From the NCBI RefSeq assembly GCF_910596095.1, contig NC_056540.1:15774501-15838500 (forward strand): 64,000 nt of DNA. The letters run 5' to 3'. The notes beneath the pieces are model-generated. The model saw only the letters and a program-made list of their open reading frames with translations. It had not been told where the DNA came from and ran no database searches. The DNA is from Thunnus maccoyii (Eukaryota; Chordata; Actinopteri; Scombriformes; Scombridae). The position numbers and the translations under genes are program-made. Each line of letters opens with the position of its first letter. The stretch's first letter is position 1. This document shows, in pieces, positions 33,826-45,800 of the stretch.

Positions 33826-35180
33826 AATCAGCAAGGTGGGTGGCTTAGATAACGCAAGCGAGGTTTGAGAGGCCTCGCAGGCAGCGCCGCCCTGAGGTGT
33901 GAGGGGTAATAACAGCCTGTGTGTGTGCGGGTGGTGATGAGGGTTACTGTGGGTGAAGTTGAGGTGAAATATATTTTTCAACAGGGGTCAGCAGTTTGGT
34001 TCAACCATGGTTCAGTTTTTTCAGGATTGTTTGGTTGGGGGCCGTAGAAATGAAGGCCTATATGTTTTGTTTATTTCTTTTGAATTATTTAAGAATGAAA
34101 TACATTTATAACACTGTTTAGGATTGAGTATTTTTTTCTCATTAGTAAGTAAGGTCATATCAGAGTTACAGCTTATTTTAATACTCACGTGTCTAAAAAA
34201 ACAAAAAACAAAAACAAAAACAAACTTATATGCAAGTATATGTTGGGGCACAGTTGTTACACGTTTTATGATTTTCCCAATAAATCAAAAACCATTTACA
34301 CTGGAATAGCCAGTTTGCTGTACTATAAACTTTAATGTTTCAACTACTGAAACAATTCATCTAAGTGGTTTAATAAAATATGTACAGGTTGCAAAATTGA
34401 ATTAAATGCAGTCACTCCACTGTGACAACTGTCACAGTGTACAGGGATGGTTCTAAAATATACATAATTAATCCATCAAATACTGAAAATGAAAAAAAAA
34501 ACTCATGTTATTTCATGTTATTTTGAGTATTCATTTCTTTTTTTGAAAAAATAATGTTTATCTTTTTTCACACTACATGACAAAAAAGAAGGGAAAAAAA
34601 CCCTTCAACACAGCATTTCTGTTAGACTGCCACCAATTTGTGTTTGTGGAGAACAAATCTGTTGTGATTAAATAAGCTAAAGTTGTGGAATGAAATGAAA
34701 TTAAACTAAAAATTCACACATTAAAATGTAATTTAGTTTAATTTAGACTTAATTTCAGCACCATGCACTGTTGAAATAGCATGGAGCAACTATGATATTA
34801 ATGCCTATAATCAAGGTTATTTTCATTAGGATTTTCATGACCCTTGTATTTTTTTAAAATAACTTTTTTTTAATCAGTAGACTTTTGAAAAATTATAATC
34901 GAATGTAAACTATGAAAATTAGAACTTCAACTTTCATCGAGGGGCCAGTTATTTTCCCTGGAGGGCCGGATGTGGCCCAGAGGCCGCTATTAGCCTACCA
35001 CTGTTCTACAATAATAAACAAAATAAAGCCTAACATGTATGGGTATATTATAGGCTGATTCCAGACTCAACATTATTAATTTTGACTGCATTTAGGTCGA
35101 GTAAAAGAAAGAAAGAAAAGAATGAAAGAAAGGAGATGATGACTGAGTGATACATTTATGGAGTGAGGCAATAAGACATA

Positions 35181-35555
35181 CACTCCCCAAGCACTTTATT
35201 AGGAACACCTGTTTAATCTAATGCTATCCAACACAACAGCTCTGCCATAAATTCTACTTTTACGAAAGCTTATACATTTTCAGTTTTTGTTGACACTGTC
35301 AGAAAGGTCATAATTCTACTTTATGTTTGTTACTGAGGTCATAGTGGGTGGTGGTGGTGTACTGGGGTGCATTATATTGAAAAAGTATTCCTAATATTTT
35401 GCCCCCCTAATGTGTGTTAGGGTTAATAATAAAGTAGAATCATGTATCAGCTATAAGTAATGTATAAGCTTTTTAAAAGTAGAATTTATGGCAGACCTGT
35501 TGTGTTGGATTGCATTCGATTGCACATGTGCTCCTAATAAAGTGCTTGGTGAGTG
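35181..35555. mobile_element. long-TIR foldback MITE, Tc1/mariner-like, TA target
   Basis: A 375-bp element whose two arms, each about 100 bp, are inverted copies: CACTCCCCAAGCACTTTATT on the left and, on the other strand, CACTCACCAAGCACTTTATT on the right, continuing into a shared CAACACAACAG and CTGCCATAAATTCTACTTTT. Flanked by TA on both sides (35179-35180 and 35556-35557). No transposase. Confidence 0.88.
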
Positions 35556-36648
35556 TATATTTATCTCTGTCTGTGCATATTTAAGCCTTTACATTAATAC
35601 ATAGATGTTACTAGTACAGGTGTTACTAATGACATTAACAATGGCTCAGTTCCCAGTAAACCATGACAGTGTGACAGTGAGTCAGCATGTGCAGTACCAG
35701 GACTCAGAAATTGAATTTAATTTTGTCATCTACACCTGTGCTTTCAAGCTGTGTCATGCCAAAGTGTCTTCAGTCTTCAGTATGACTCAGGGGTTTATTC
35801 AGACATTACGTCACATTTACATAACAAGATGCATGTCTGGAATGGTATTGATTGTGACAAAAAATATAATTTAACAGTTAAATGAATAAATAAATATGAC
35901 AAAGAGCCTCAAAGATTTCTGAGAGGGATAGTATATCTTTAATCTTGGCTGCAGCTCTGACAACAATAACATCTCACTTTTCATAATTTTGTTTGTGCAA
36001 GAAAGTTTAAATCTGAATTTAAATGGCAACACGACTGTGAGGAAACAGCTTTTACGTTTACAGCATTTCATTAAACATGTAAAGATAACAGTAAGCTCAA
36101 CAGTTGAGTCAGTCTGAATTTCACACCACACCACACTGCTCTCCTGTCAATATAGACTCACATACCAGGGGCACAGGCTGAATGAAATAGGAACTGTATG
36201 TTTAAAATGCAACTCAGTGCACATCTCAAAATCTGACAGTTTTTCACTGCAGCAAAGCTAAATAAATACAGCACCTGAAGGAATATATGTATATTGAATA
36301 TCATACTTCCTAAAATCAATCATTTGTAGAAATCCTGCATGCTCGCCAAGGAAGGCAATATTTTATTTTCAAATGAAGTTTCTGTACAGTCATGAATAAG
36401 GCATAGACACCACTGGGCTTTATGACAGTGTCTATTAAAAATTAACTACCTTTCTTGCCATTAATTCTTGGACTTCTTGCTTCTGTAGCACTTCTGTTTT
36501 ACACACAAGTTCTCTTAGGAGTCATGAATGTTTGCATCTAGTTAAGGTTTCTCAGGATTAGTGCCAACTAAGGTCTGCATGTAAATATATAATGGGCAGT
36601 GAGGGGATTTAGTGACTAAGGAGACTGTGCTTTTACCAGAAAAGGAGG

Positions 36649-36649
36649 G

Positions 36650-36693
<44 letters not shown>
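36649..36693. repeat. TATC tetranucleotide microsatellite
   Basis: About 11 tandem CTAT/TATC units in the dele1-bicc2 intergenic region. Confidence 0.95.
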
Positions 36694-37390
36694 AATGAAC
36701 ACACGTTTCACTCCTGGGTTCAGGGGTTGATTTAGTAAACTGTCCACAGCTCATCAGTTACTCAGCAGGACAGCTTGGCTTTTCTTTGCTCTGCCTGTGG
36801 GTCAAACAGTGACGCACGCCCCGGTACTTCCTGGAAACATACGCTCTTCCAGTCAGACAGGGCTAAACAGGGGGCTGGAGGGAGGGGATCTGCAGCTATG
36901 AATTCAGATTAAACTTGGCATAATTCACTTCTCGACCAGTATCCATGGTGACACAATCATCATGTCTTTCACTTAACCATCCTCCTCTGGCGAAAAGTCT
37001 AGCCTGCAGTAGTTTGTAATGTTAGCAAGATCTCTGCTCTGCCAAAAAATGTTTGCTGATTCGCCTGGGGCCAAATTTGTCTGGGCAATATGGAAAACAC
37101 AGAGCTGAGCTGGAAACAGAGTCCCATAAGGCCCAACTAATTGAGCAGTTTGTTTTTGCCCATGTTTCAGTCTGTGCTTGAGCTCTTAAGAGAAATTTAG
37201 AGAAGGGAGGGGACTTAATGAGTGCAAAGCAATTTTTGAAATCTCATTTGCCCTTTTTTTGTAACTTTTAAGCTCACAGTCACGGAAGTTTATGGCTTTC
37301 ATATTGCCTACTTGCTCCCAAACAAATTAATCTCCAGGTAGTCGGTGCAAATATACCAATGGAGCTGGGTGTTAGTTTCTCAATTGCTAA

Positions 37391-38143
37391 ACTTAAAAGT
37401 ACACTATGCAGGATTTTCCTTAAAAAAACAAACAAACAAAAAAACAACAATGTATAGACTCATGCAAAAGTAATCCCTCGCGATCATCATTAAGACCCAC
37501 TAGAAGTGTGTGGCAGTGTATTGATCTGCAGAGACTCTGCCCTCTGCCTGTATTTTCTTATTATTTTGCTGTGTTCAGGACACGTCAACCTTTGGGCAGC
37601 GGGTGTTAAGCTACCAGCCAATAACAGCATGCAGGGTGTGAGGTCGGGACTCGTAGCGTAGCGACATTGCTGTCTCTGTCTCTGTCCTCTGCTCTGCTCT
37701 CTGTCTCTGTGTCATGGATGTATGAAGAGCTCAAGGTCTGTGCATCTGCTCGACCGAAGGTGGAGCTGAGCTAAACACACGAAGAGCAGAGAGGCCACAG
37801 CGGACAGGATGAAGCTCTGCATTCACACAAAATCTGGCAATGTGGCACCTTCCTGAGGGGTTGTGTGGAGGTGTGGGTGTGTTAATTTAATTTGTGCTTT
37901 AGAATGTAACCGAAAATAAAACCGAAAAACAGAAAATAATGTTTTACTTATCTAATTCACAGCTCTGTTCTTGCCAGTGCCGCTCGCTCTCTTCTTTCAC
38001 GCTTTAGCTCACTTCACCACAGCTGCTCTCTCTCCCTCTCTCTCTCTTTCTCTTGATTGCTCAATGAGCTGGGGAGGAGGGGCCAACTTTGAATGCTGTT
38101 TACAAACACCAGCTGACAAATCCTGCATACTATGGCTTTAAGT
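37391..38143. mobile_element. inverted-repeat element (about 0.75 kb)
   Basis: The left end ACTTAAAAGTACACTATGCA-GGATTT and the right end on the other strand, ACTTAAAGCCATAGTATGCA-GGATTT, are inverted repeats. The interior has CT-rich runs at 37668-37708 and 38024-38054. A related solo end is in dele1 intron 1. Confidence 0.75.
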
Positions 38144-39463
38144 ACAATTTTAAGGTACAGTACTTGTTCTTTAGTTGACTTGTGCTTTTTACTCCACTAC
38201 ATTTAACTGACAGATATACAGTAGTTAATATAATTACTGTATAGTGAGATTTTACATTAAAAAAATATGACAAGCTTATAAAATACTATGCAGTGTCAAA
38301 TATTAAACCAGTGATTCCCAGTCTTTCTGGCCCAAGAACTTACAAAGATTTGGTGCCTCTTGTCACGTTTCCTAATGAGCTGCTAGCAGTTCCACCAAAG
38401 AGAGATTTCCCCTTTAGACTTTAGACTCAGATTGTTTCATTTAATTAATATTTCCAGGCCTTAAGAGGGAAAATGATCCAATATTGCACAAAAAAGCAAA
38501 GAAAAAACTAAAAAAATGATTTGAACTTTGTGTAGCAGAATTTTTCTTTCCTTCTTCTTTCATACTGCGTTAATAATGTCATGAACACTGATCACTACAC
38601 CAGAATTAACAGTCAAATAATGTAATATATAAAAATGTGTCAGTCACGGGGGCCATTTTTCTGCAGAAAAAGTGTTCTTACTTACACTTTAAGTACATTT
38701 TGTTGATACTTTTACTTTAGTACAATTTCAAACTTTTACTTGTAAAGGAATATTTTTACATTGTTTTGTTGGTACTGTTACTTCAGTAAGGGATATGAGT
38801 ACTTCTTCCACCACTGATTGGAGTTTTTTCTTTTAATTCTAAGCATTGTTGCAAGCTTCCCTCTCCACAAACTCACCGCTGTGATACACCCCTCCACTCC
38901 CTTCACCCCAACCTCTGGAATCTCAAGCCCTCTACATCTCATTTAGAGGGAGGGGAGGGAGGGCAGACACGGACGGACGTGCAGTGGAACCCAACTGGAT
39001 GACCCGTTTGTTTTGTTAGCTGTGAGTGCTGGTGTGAGGAGAGTTTTCAGGATGTGTGTGTGTGTGTGTGTATGTATCTCTGTGGGTGAGATGTGTATCT
39101 TGTCTTATCGTAGGCCTTCACTATCTATCCACATAATCTTTGGACGTTGAACTGAGGATTACACAGGATTTGCTCGCAGAGGAGGCCTCAGTTTTAGTTG
39201 TAGATTCTATTTATCTGTCTGGAGCCCCTCAGATAGAGAAGACGTGGCCTGTGTTGTTGTAAAGAAATGACTCTCCTAATACATCCTAGTCAATACGGTG
39301 TAAGGCCATAGCAGCAAATCCTTCCAGCCTCACACAGCCTGGAGGGAGAGAAAGAGTTAGATTTGTGTACTAAATTAAGTGAAGGGGGCGGGGGATTTAA
39401 AGAAACGGCACAGGGGGTGTTTCTAACCCCTCTCTCCCCTTTTTTTTCTCCCTGCTGGTCTCC

Positions 39464-39514
39464 TTGGTCACACACACGCACACATACTCACACACACACA
39501 CACACACACACAAA
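39464..39514 (+). repeat. CA microsatellite just upstream of the bicc2 start codon
   Basis: An interrupted CA run ends 25 bp before the bicc2 ATG, so it probably lies in the 5' UTR or core promoter. No TATA box is obvious nearby. A GC-rich patch lies at about 39385-39395. Confidence 0.7.
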
Positions 39515-39538
39515 CACTGACGAAGGCTCAGTCCTGCT

Positions 39539-39806
39539 ATGGCCACCACCACCACCGAGGAGAGCTCTCCGGTCCTGGCCACCACAGCACCCCAGCAGCC
39601 TGACTTGGAAACTAGCGTAGAACCCGGCTCAGCGGCAAAGCCTGAGCCCAGTGAGACCCAACAGGAAAAAGAGGATGAGGAAGAGGAGGAAGAACAAGGC
39701 AACTCAGCACCGGGGCAGGAGAATGCAGGAGGGCAGAGTTTGGACCCAGAGTGGGTGGAGGAGAGGTTCAGGATCGACAGGAAGAAGCTGGAGAGCATGC
39801 TGTATG
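39539..39806 (+). CDS. bicc2: bicc2 exon 1 (acidic N-terminus)
   Basis: Starts at ATG in context GCTATGG. It encodes a Thr/Glu-rich leader with a Glu run, then DPEWVEERFRIDRKKLESML, the conserved block before KH1. It ends TATG/GTGAGT in phase 1. The upstream sequence to 39470 is a CA microsatellite, so the 5' UTR here is repetitive. Confidence 0.92.
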
Positions 39807-42800
39807 GTGAGTGAGCTGAGAGGGCTCAACACTGGATGTTCAATATTTCTGTAAATGCATGCACCTTTTTTTCACCGACACTGTTATCAACCCATTCTCA
39901 CATTCTGCCCTATAAGCTGCTTTTTCTGAAAGTTATTCTGCAGGTGATGCCTATCATGGCCTCTCTGTGTGCGCTTCCTCACAGCTCTTGTTATCTACCT
40001 GACCCTGTATGTCTGTCAGGGCTTCCAGCTGGCCTCCAGCTTGTTGTCACCATTAGTATAACTGCCATCCAGTAAACCGTTCCTGTATCACTATGATTTA
40101 TGACCTGCAGTGGCTTATACATTCAGAAGTCATTGCCATTATCATTCCTGTCTGGAAAGCAGAGGTAACTGCCTCCGTTAGTTATCGCTGCTTGGCAGGT
40201 TTATGACAAATGCCTCCCCTGTGTTACTGGGGAAACTCTCTCTGACAGTGTGCTAATGCCACAGATAGAGGCTGATGTTTGTCTATTTGTCCTCACACTG
40301 ACTCTTGTTGGGAAGGTGCTTGAGTGAATTCAGCTCTGATAACTGTTGGTTGTTTTGTAGCTGGGACTGAGCTTTTGAGGTTGTTTGAGCAGCCTCAGTC
40401 AGACAGTAAATATCGCATCTCATCCCTCTAGGTGATAATCTGTCAGACTGTGCTTGAGATTTTATACTGATCGGCTGAGGAGCGCTCGGTTTCCCCCCTT
40501 TTTTAAAACGCATTCCTCCTTCATTTTGCTGTTATTTAATTTTTCGGTCAAGTGGGAGGTCTTTGCGTCAGCAAATGCCATTGATGTGATTAGCTGTCTC
40601 TAGGCTAATTTGTGGTTGCCCCCCCCCCCCAACCACCACCTTCTCTCTCCACCCCTTACTGTTTTCTTCCCATTCCTCAGCTCTGGCCAGCGTAACCCAT
40701 AGCAATAAGGGGGAGGAGGGGGGTGAGGGCGTTCCTGGGGCTCCCCCGGTACCCTGTAAATGTCACCGTGGAGCAATGGCCTTTTAAAATTGTTTATGTT
40801 CCCAGCAACCTCTTGTTCTAGTCTCTTGGCAAATTTCAGCCCAGTCAACATTTAAATGTTGACATTGCACACATGCTTAAGAGTGAACAGACGAAAAGAA
40901 GAATATAGTGCAGCTGACCAATACAACATAACATGTTTATCTATCTGTTCTTTATGTTCACTTGCTGCATAAACTTTCTATGTGTCTTTCAGCTCCAAAG
41001 CATGGAGACGGTGTGACAGGCGAGGAGTTTTTCGAGAGAGTGAGTAATAACTCTGCACATGAAACATTTTATTTAGACTCCTGAAAATAAAACAATGAAG
41101 CAAATTATCTGTTCAGTAGAAGCCATTTCTAATTATCAGTGCGTAAATTCTCCTGGTTAAATATAGCTTACAGATCAGTGAGAGTATCTCTGCCACCATT
41201 TTAACATTTGTTCCATACACTGCATCCAGCGATTACAGGTTTTATGGAGGAGATAATTGCAGTCTTTGAAATGCAAATGAGCCTTTGTATTCTTAGACCA
41301 AGAAGATCTGCTGTGTGTCTGGATGTGTTTACGTGTGTTCTGATTTGTGTGAGTGTGTGTATCTTCATTGCATACAATAACAGCTTTGTTTTCTGTCCTG
41401 GGTTCTCAATCTCTTCTATTGTTTGTGCTTCCACAGGTGATGAAAGAAACTGACACTAAGGTGAAATGGCCATCCAAACTGAAGATTGGGGCCAAGTCAA
41501 AGAAAGGTGACAAACTCTTGATATTTCAGTCACACCATATCTGAGCTTCTTTTTTCTTCCTCCCTCCTGTCTTGTGTTTGTCTCTGTTACTCTTGCCACA
41601 AATTGATCTATTTATTGTTACACTCAAGACCTTTAGGACTTCTCTGTAAAACTTAGCTCTTATGTCCATCTAGATCCACATGTGAAGGTGGAAGGGAAGA
41701 GAGCCAATGTTTTGGAAGCCAAAAAGAAGATACTAGAAGTCCTGGAAACCAGGGTGAGGCTTCTAATCTTTGATTTTCAGTTTTTCTTAGCAATGTACAG
41801 GTGCAGACATAATTTCACATTTGCAACACTGTTACCTTTTGACCCCAAAAGAAGGATTGTAAAGATAAATTTGTAAGATGGAGGGACTTCTCTTGCAGCC
41901 GTTGTATGTGTTAATGGGTTGGGAATAAAACTGCATCTTGCAATAACTTATTCTTGACTTTTTTATGTTGCATCTGCTCCCATGAACAAAGTGTTGAAAT
42001 GTTTAAAATCCAGGTAAATAAGGTGACTCTAAAGATGGACGTGGCCTATACAGAGCACTCCCATGTGATCGGGAAAGGTGGTGGAAACATCAAAAAGGTG
42101 ATGGAGGTCACATCCTGTCACATCCATTTCCCAGACTCCAACCGCCACAATGCTACAGGAGAGAAAAGCAACCAGGTAGAATTCTCATATGTTTTTAAAA
42201 ATAATGGCAGCAGTTTAGTGAGCCAGTAATAATAACTATAATTGAAAAGGTTTTTCTTTTTTTTTTACCAGGTCTCCATTGCTGGACCCATAGAGGGAGT
42301 GGAGGAGGCCAGGAGGAGGATAAGAGTGAGTGGTTCAATGTACAATTTGAACAGAGACTACCTGCGGGTAGATTTTTATTTGCCTCAAAACCCAATTTCT
42401 TCACTCCTGTCAAAACACAGAGATTATTAGAATGATTAATAGGACGGCTGACACAAAGAAGACAGGTATATTTGTCAAACAGCTGCAGTCTGTTTTTGTC
42501 TGTCTGCCATCGCTGTCTCTGTTCCTCTCCATCCCAATCTTCTTTTTTCCTAGGACCTGCAGCCACTGGCCTTGACCTTTGATCTCCCAGTCAGCCTGGT
42601 GCCTCAGGCTCTTCCAGATGCAGGCTCTCCGCTCATCCAGCAGGTAGTGCAGACTTTAGGGGTCAGCGTGAGCTTTAGGGCCGTGGCACCCCAGCCTCAG
42701 GCGCAACCCTCCTTCTACGGAAGCTGCTGCACCGTCTGGGGCCTGCAAGGCAACGCAACTGCTGTCAAGGTTAGTGTGAAACATCTTGGACAGAAATTTA

Positions 42801-45800
42801 AGCCATACAGTCAATATAGAGTACAATAAAATAAAAAATATCATATTACCAAATATAAATCAATTATAGTAACACTGTGGTGTGGAAACTGACATCAATA
42901 TATCTTGTCATGTCTGTATACAGAAGGCGACCTGCATTTTGATGGACCTGCTTCTGGGGTCAGAGGTCACAGGAGGTGTAGTGAGTAGCCAGCTGGATGT
43001 CACCTCCCAGCAGCATCTCTTCCTGTTGGGGCAGAACGGAGCTCACTTCCTGAGCGTCATGCACCAGACCCAGACCCAGATTATTTTACCGGACCTCAGT
43101 GCTCCTCAGAGTCCTCCCTCGCTGCTCATCCAGGGCAGCCCTGACGGAGTGTGTCTGGCCCGGCAGCAGCTCATGGTACTGTTGAGTTGAGGGAAGAATC
43201 AGGAAAAAAAGTTCTGTAATAGTTTAGGAAGAGTTATGTTACAGAGTAACACTGAGAGGTACCAGGTGTAGGTGTTTGTTTTTGTAAACTTGCATATGTC
43301 TGGATGTATTTTCCACTTTTGTTTCTTTTTTTATGTTTCTCTTCATGATATAATCTATATATCTTCCTTTGCTGCTCTAATAACAAAAGTCTGTACAAGT
43401 TTTGTTTGAACTTTTGTTAATTTTATCATTCTGTCTGGTGTATGTGTATGTGTGCAACTCCAGGACTGTCTGCCTGTGTGTTTGATGTTTGACATGCGTG
43501 AAGATGGGGAGGCAGATTCTTGTAAGTTGGCTCAGATGATGCAAAACCTGGGAGTCTTCATTAGTGTCAAGCCCAAAGTAAAACAAACCAGCAAGGTACA
43601 GTTTGATCCGTCTATAGCTTTGCTACTTTCTCTCTGTGGCAGTCACCTTCATCTACAAAGAAATTGTAATTAAGTTGTTCTGTTTGGCCACTATAGTCCC
43701 ATCTTTTTAAATTCACTTTCAATCTAAAACTAAATCATAGAGTTTGTTTGTGATTGCTTATTTCATACCCAATGGGTTTAATAAGAAATTTAATGTGATA
43801 TTTTTCTTGAGGTTCACTTTTATATTGGTGTATGTTTCTCAGTCTGTGGTGGTGAAAGGTCTGGAAAGGAACATTTCGTGTCTTTATGAGGCCCGCTGTC
43901 TGCTATTGGGGTTGGATTCCTCTGAGACTACCAGGGTAACCGAGATGACCCCTGACCCCATGCTAGCTGGCAGCGGGCTGACCACCTATTGGCTCAACAT
44001 GTTGCTGCAGCAGCTGGGTCTGTCTGAGCAGGGTGAGCATGTGCACGTATGTATCTGTACATATTTGTTTTAAGAAAAGTCTGCAAAGGAAAAAGAGAAT
44101 GGAAACAACCTCATTTTAAACAAAGAGAGCCAGTAAGTAAAGGCACCAAATTCTGCAATTCTGTTTATTTTGTGAATGAATTTGAGTCCTTTGTCCACAC
44201 ATGCCACCATCTTTTATTATTGTAGTTATCAAGGGAATGAGGTATTTATTGTTATACTCAGTTTTGTGGACTCTTTCTTTGTTGTTACACCAATATTTCC
44301 ATTTCAGCTAAAAGTTAAATCTTTTTGTAAGTGTTTTTTATTTTATTTCTGGCATTTTTATTCAGATTTTTTTTTAGGACATTCAAACTTTGCAGTAACA
44401 CAGGTGGATAGAAACTCACCTTGTATCTTTCTCTCCTTGCCTATATTTCAGTAAAAACTTGTGTAATTTTTTTATTTACTGTCATGTATCCTTCTTGTTG
44501 ATCAGGCCATATTCCCACTCTGGAGGTACTGACTGGTATGAAACCCCGCCCTTTACCTCCACCAGGCCTCATCCCTCCCACTGAGGAAGGCAGGACAGGA
44601 CTGAAGGGAGCAGACAGCTACCCACTGGAGAAGGTGTTTCACTCAGTTTATAAAACTCCTATCAATACAAAATAAATCCTTCCTGGTACTGTTAACCAAC
44701 ACTAAGCACTGACTTGTCTTCTCCTCTTCAGATCCTAGAAAATGAGGACCAGTCTGGCCAATCAGAGGATGAGAGCTCCAAGGTCAGTATGAGGACATCA
44801 TCTGAGGTGTGTGATGCAGTAACCAACAGCAACAGCAGCAGCAGCAGCAGGATGGGGCTGATGGGTCGTAGGGGGAGTCTCCAGGGTCCTGAAATCACCA
44901 AGTTTTTCGGCCAGGGCAGACGACATTCAACAGGGCAGGCATTAACATACAGGTGAGCATTCACAAACTCAAAAACAAAGTCAATGTGATGGGCTTATTC
45001 TAATGTTAACCTAATTCTAATTTTAACCAAGCAACAGGTCATAACCTAAAAATAAATGTTTATCCTTGCAGGGATCAAGGTTGTGTCACAACAGGATTAA
45101 TTCAAACACACAGACACAAACATACCTGCATGTGCCAGATCTGTCAAGAATCTACATATCTTTCTAACACAGAAAATAGAGTTAGAGAAAGCAAAGCTTG
45201 TTGACCTCCTCTATAACTTGCTTTTCGCTGAGTCTCTTATTCTGTGCTATTGTGGTTTTTTGTGTATGTAGATGTAGAAACAATTTGCAGTTTCAATGGA
45301 GCAGCAATGCTTTGCTGTAATACAGTCCATAATTATATAGTATCATAACACTGTCTTTGAAATCCTCTCATTGAACTTCTGCTGTTGCTCTGGGGATAGA
45401 GTTGTTAAGGCCTTAAATGTTGCATACAGTCATCATAGTCTTACCTAACATTGTCCTCCTCTGTGTGTGTGTGTGTGCGTGTGTGTGTGTGTGCCAGACT
45501 GCTGAATGCAGAAATTGAGGGAGGGAGGAGTGAGCGCCGGAACAGCCTGAGGAGAGACGTGCTGCTGGCCCAGGATGTTTGCACTGACTCATCCAAGGCT
45601 GAGGTGAGAAAAAACAGGAATTGCAGGTCCCTTTTTTTTTTTTTTTTGCCCGTTTCCTCAGTACAATGCAGCCACTGCCAACCTTATTTGGCTTCAACTT
45701 ATTCTCAGCAGGCAGACAATCAAGTCTCTAAGAACCCCTGAGAGATTTATGACACATTACAGTGTGAGGGCAATAGTGTTTTAGAGATAATTATCAGCAG

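Larger units (their letters stand above)
33826..39463. other. intergenic region between divergent dele1 and bicc2
   Basis: AT-rich, without recognisable exons. It contains a Tc1-like MITE (35181), a TATC microsatellite (36649) and an inverted-repeat element (37391). The right end (about 38880-39460) is GC-richer and probably holds the bicc2 promoter or untranslated exons. Confidence 0.5.

Noticed and set aside
36649..36693. Regular tandem units considered as a CRISPR-like array
   Set aside because: A simple tetranucleotide run with no spacers, in an animal genome.
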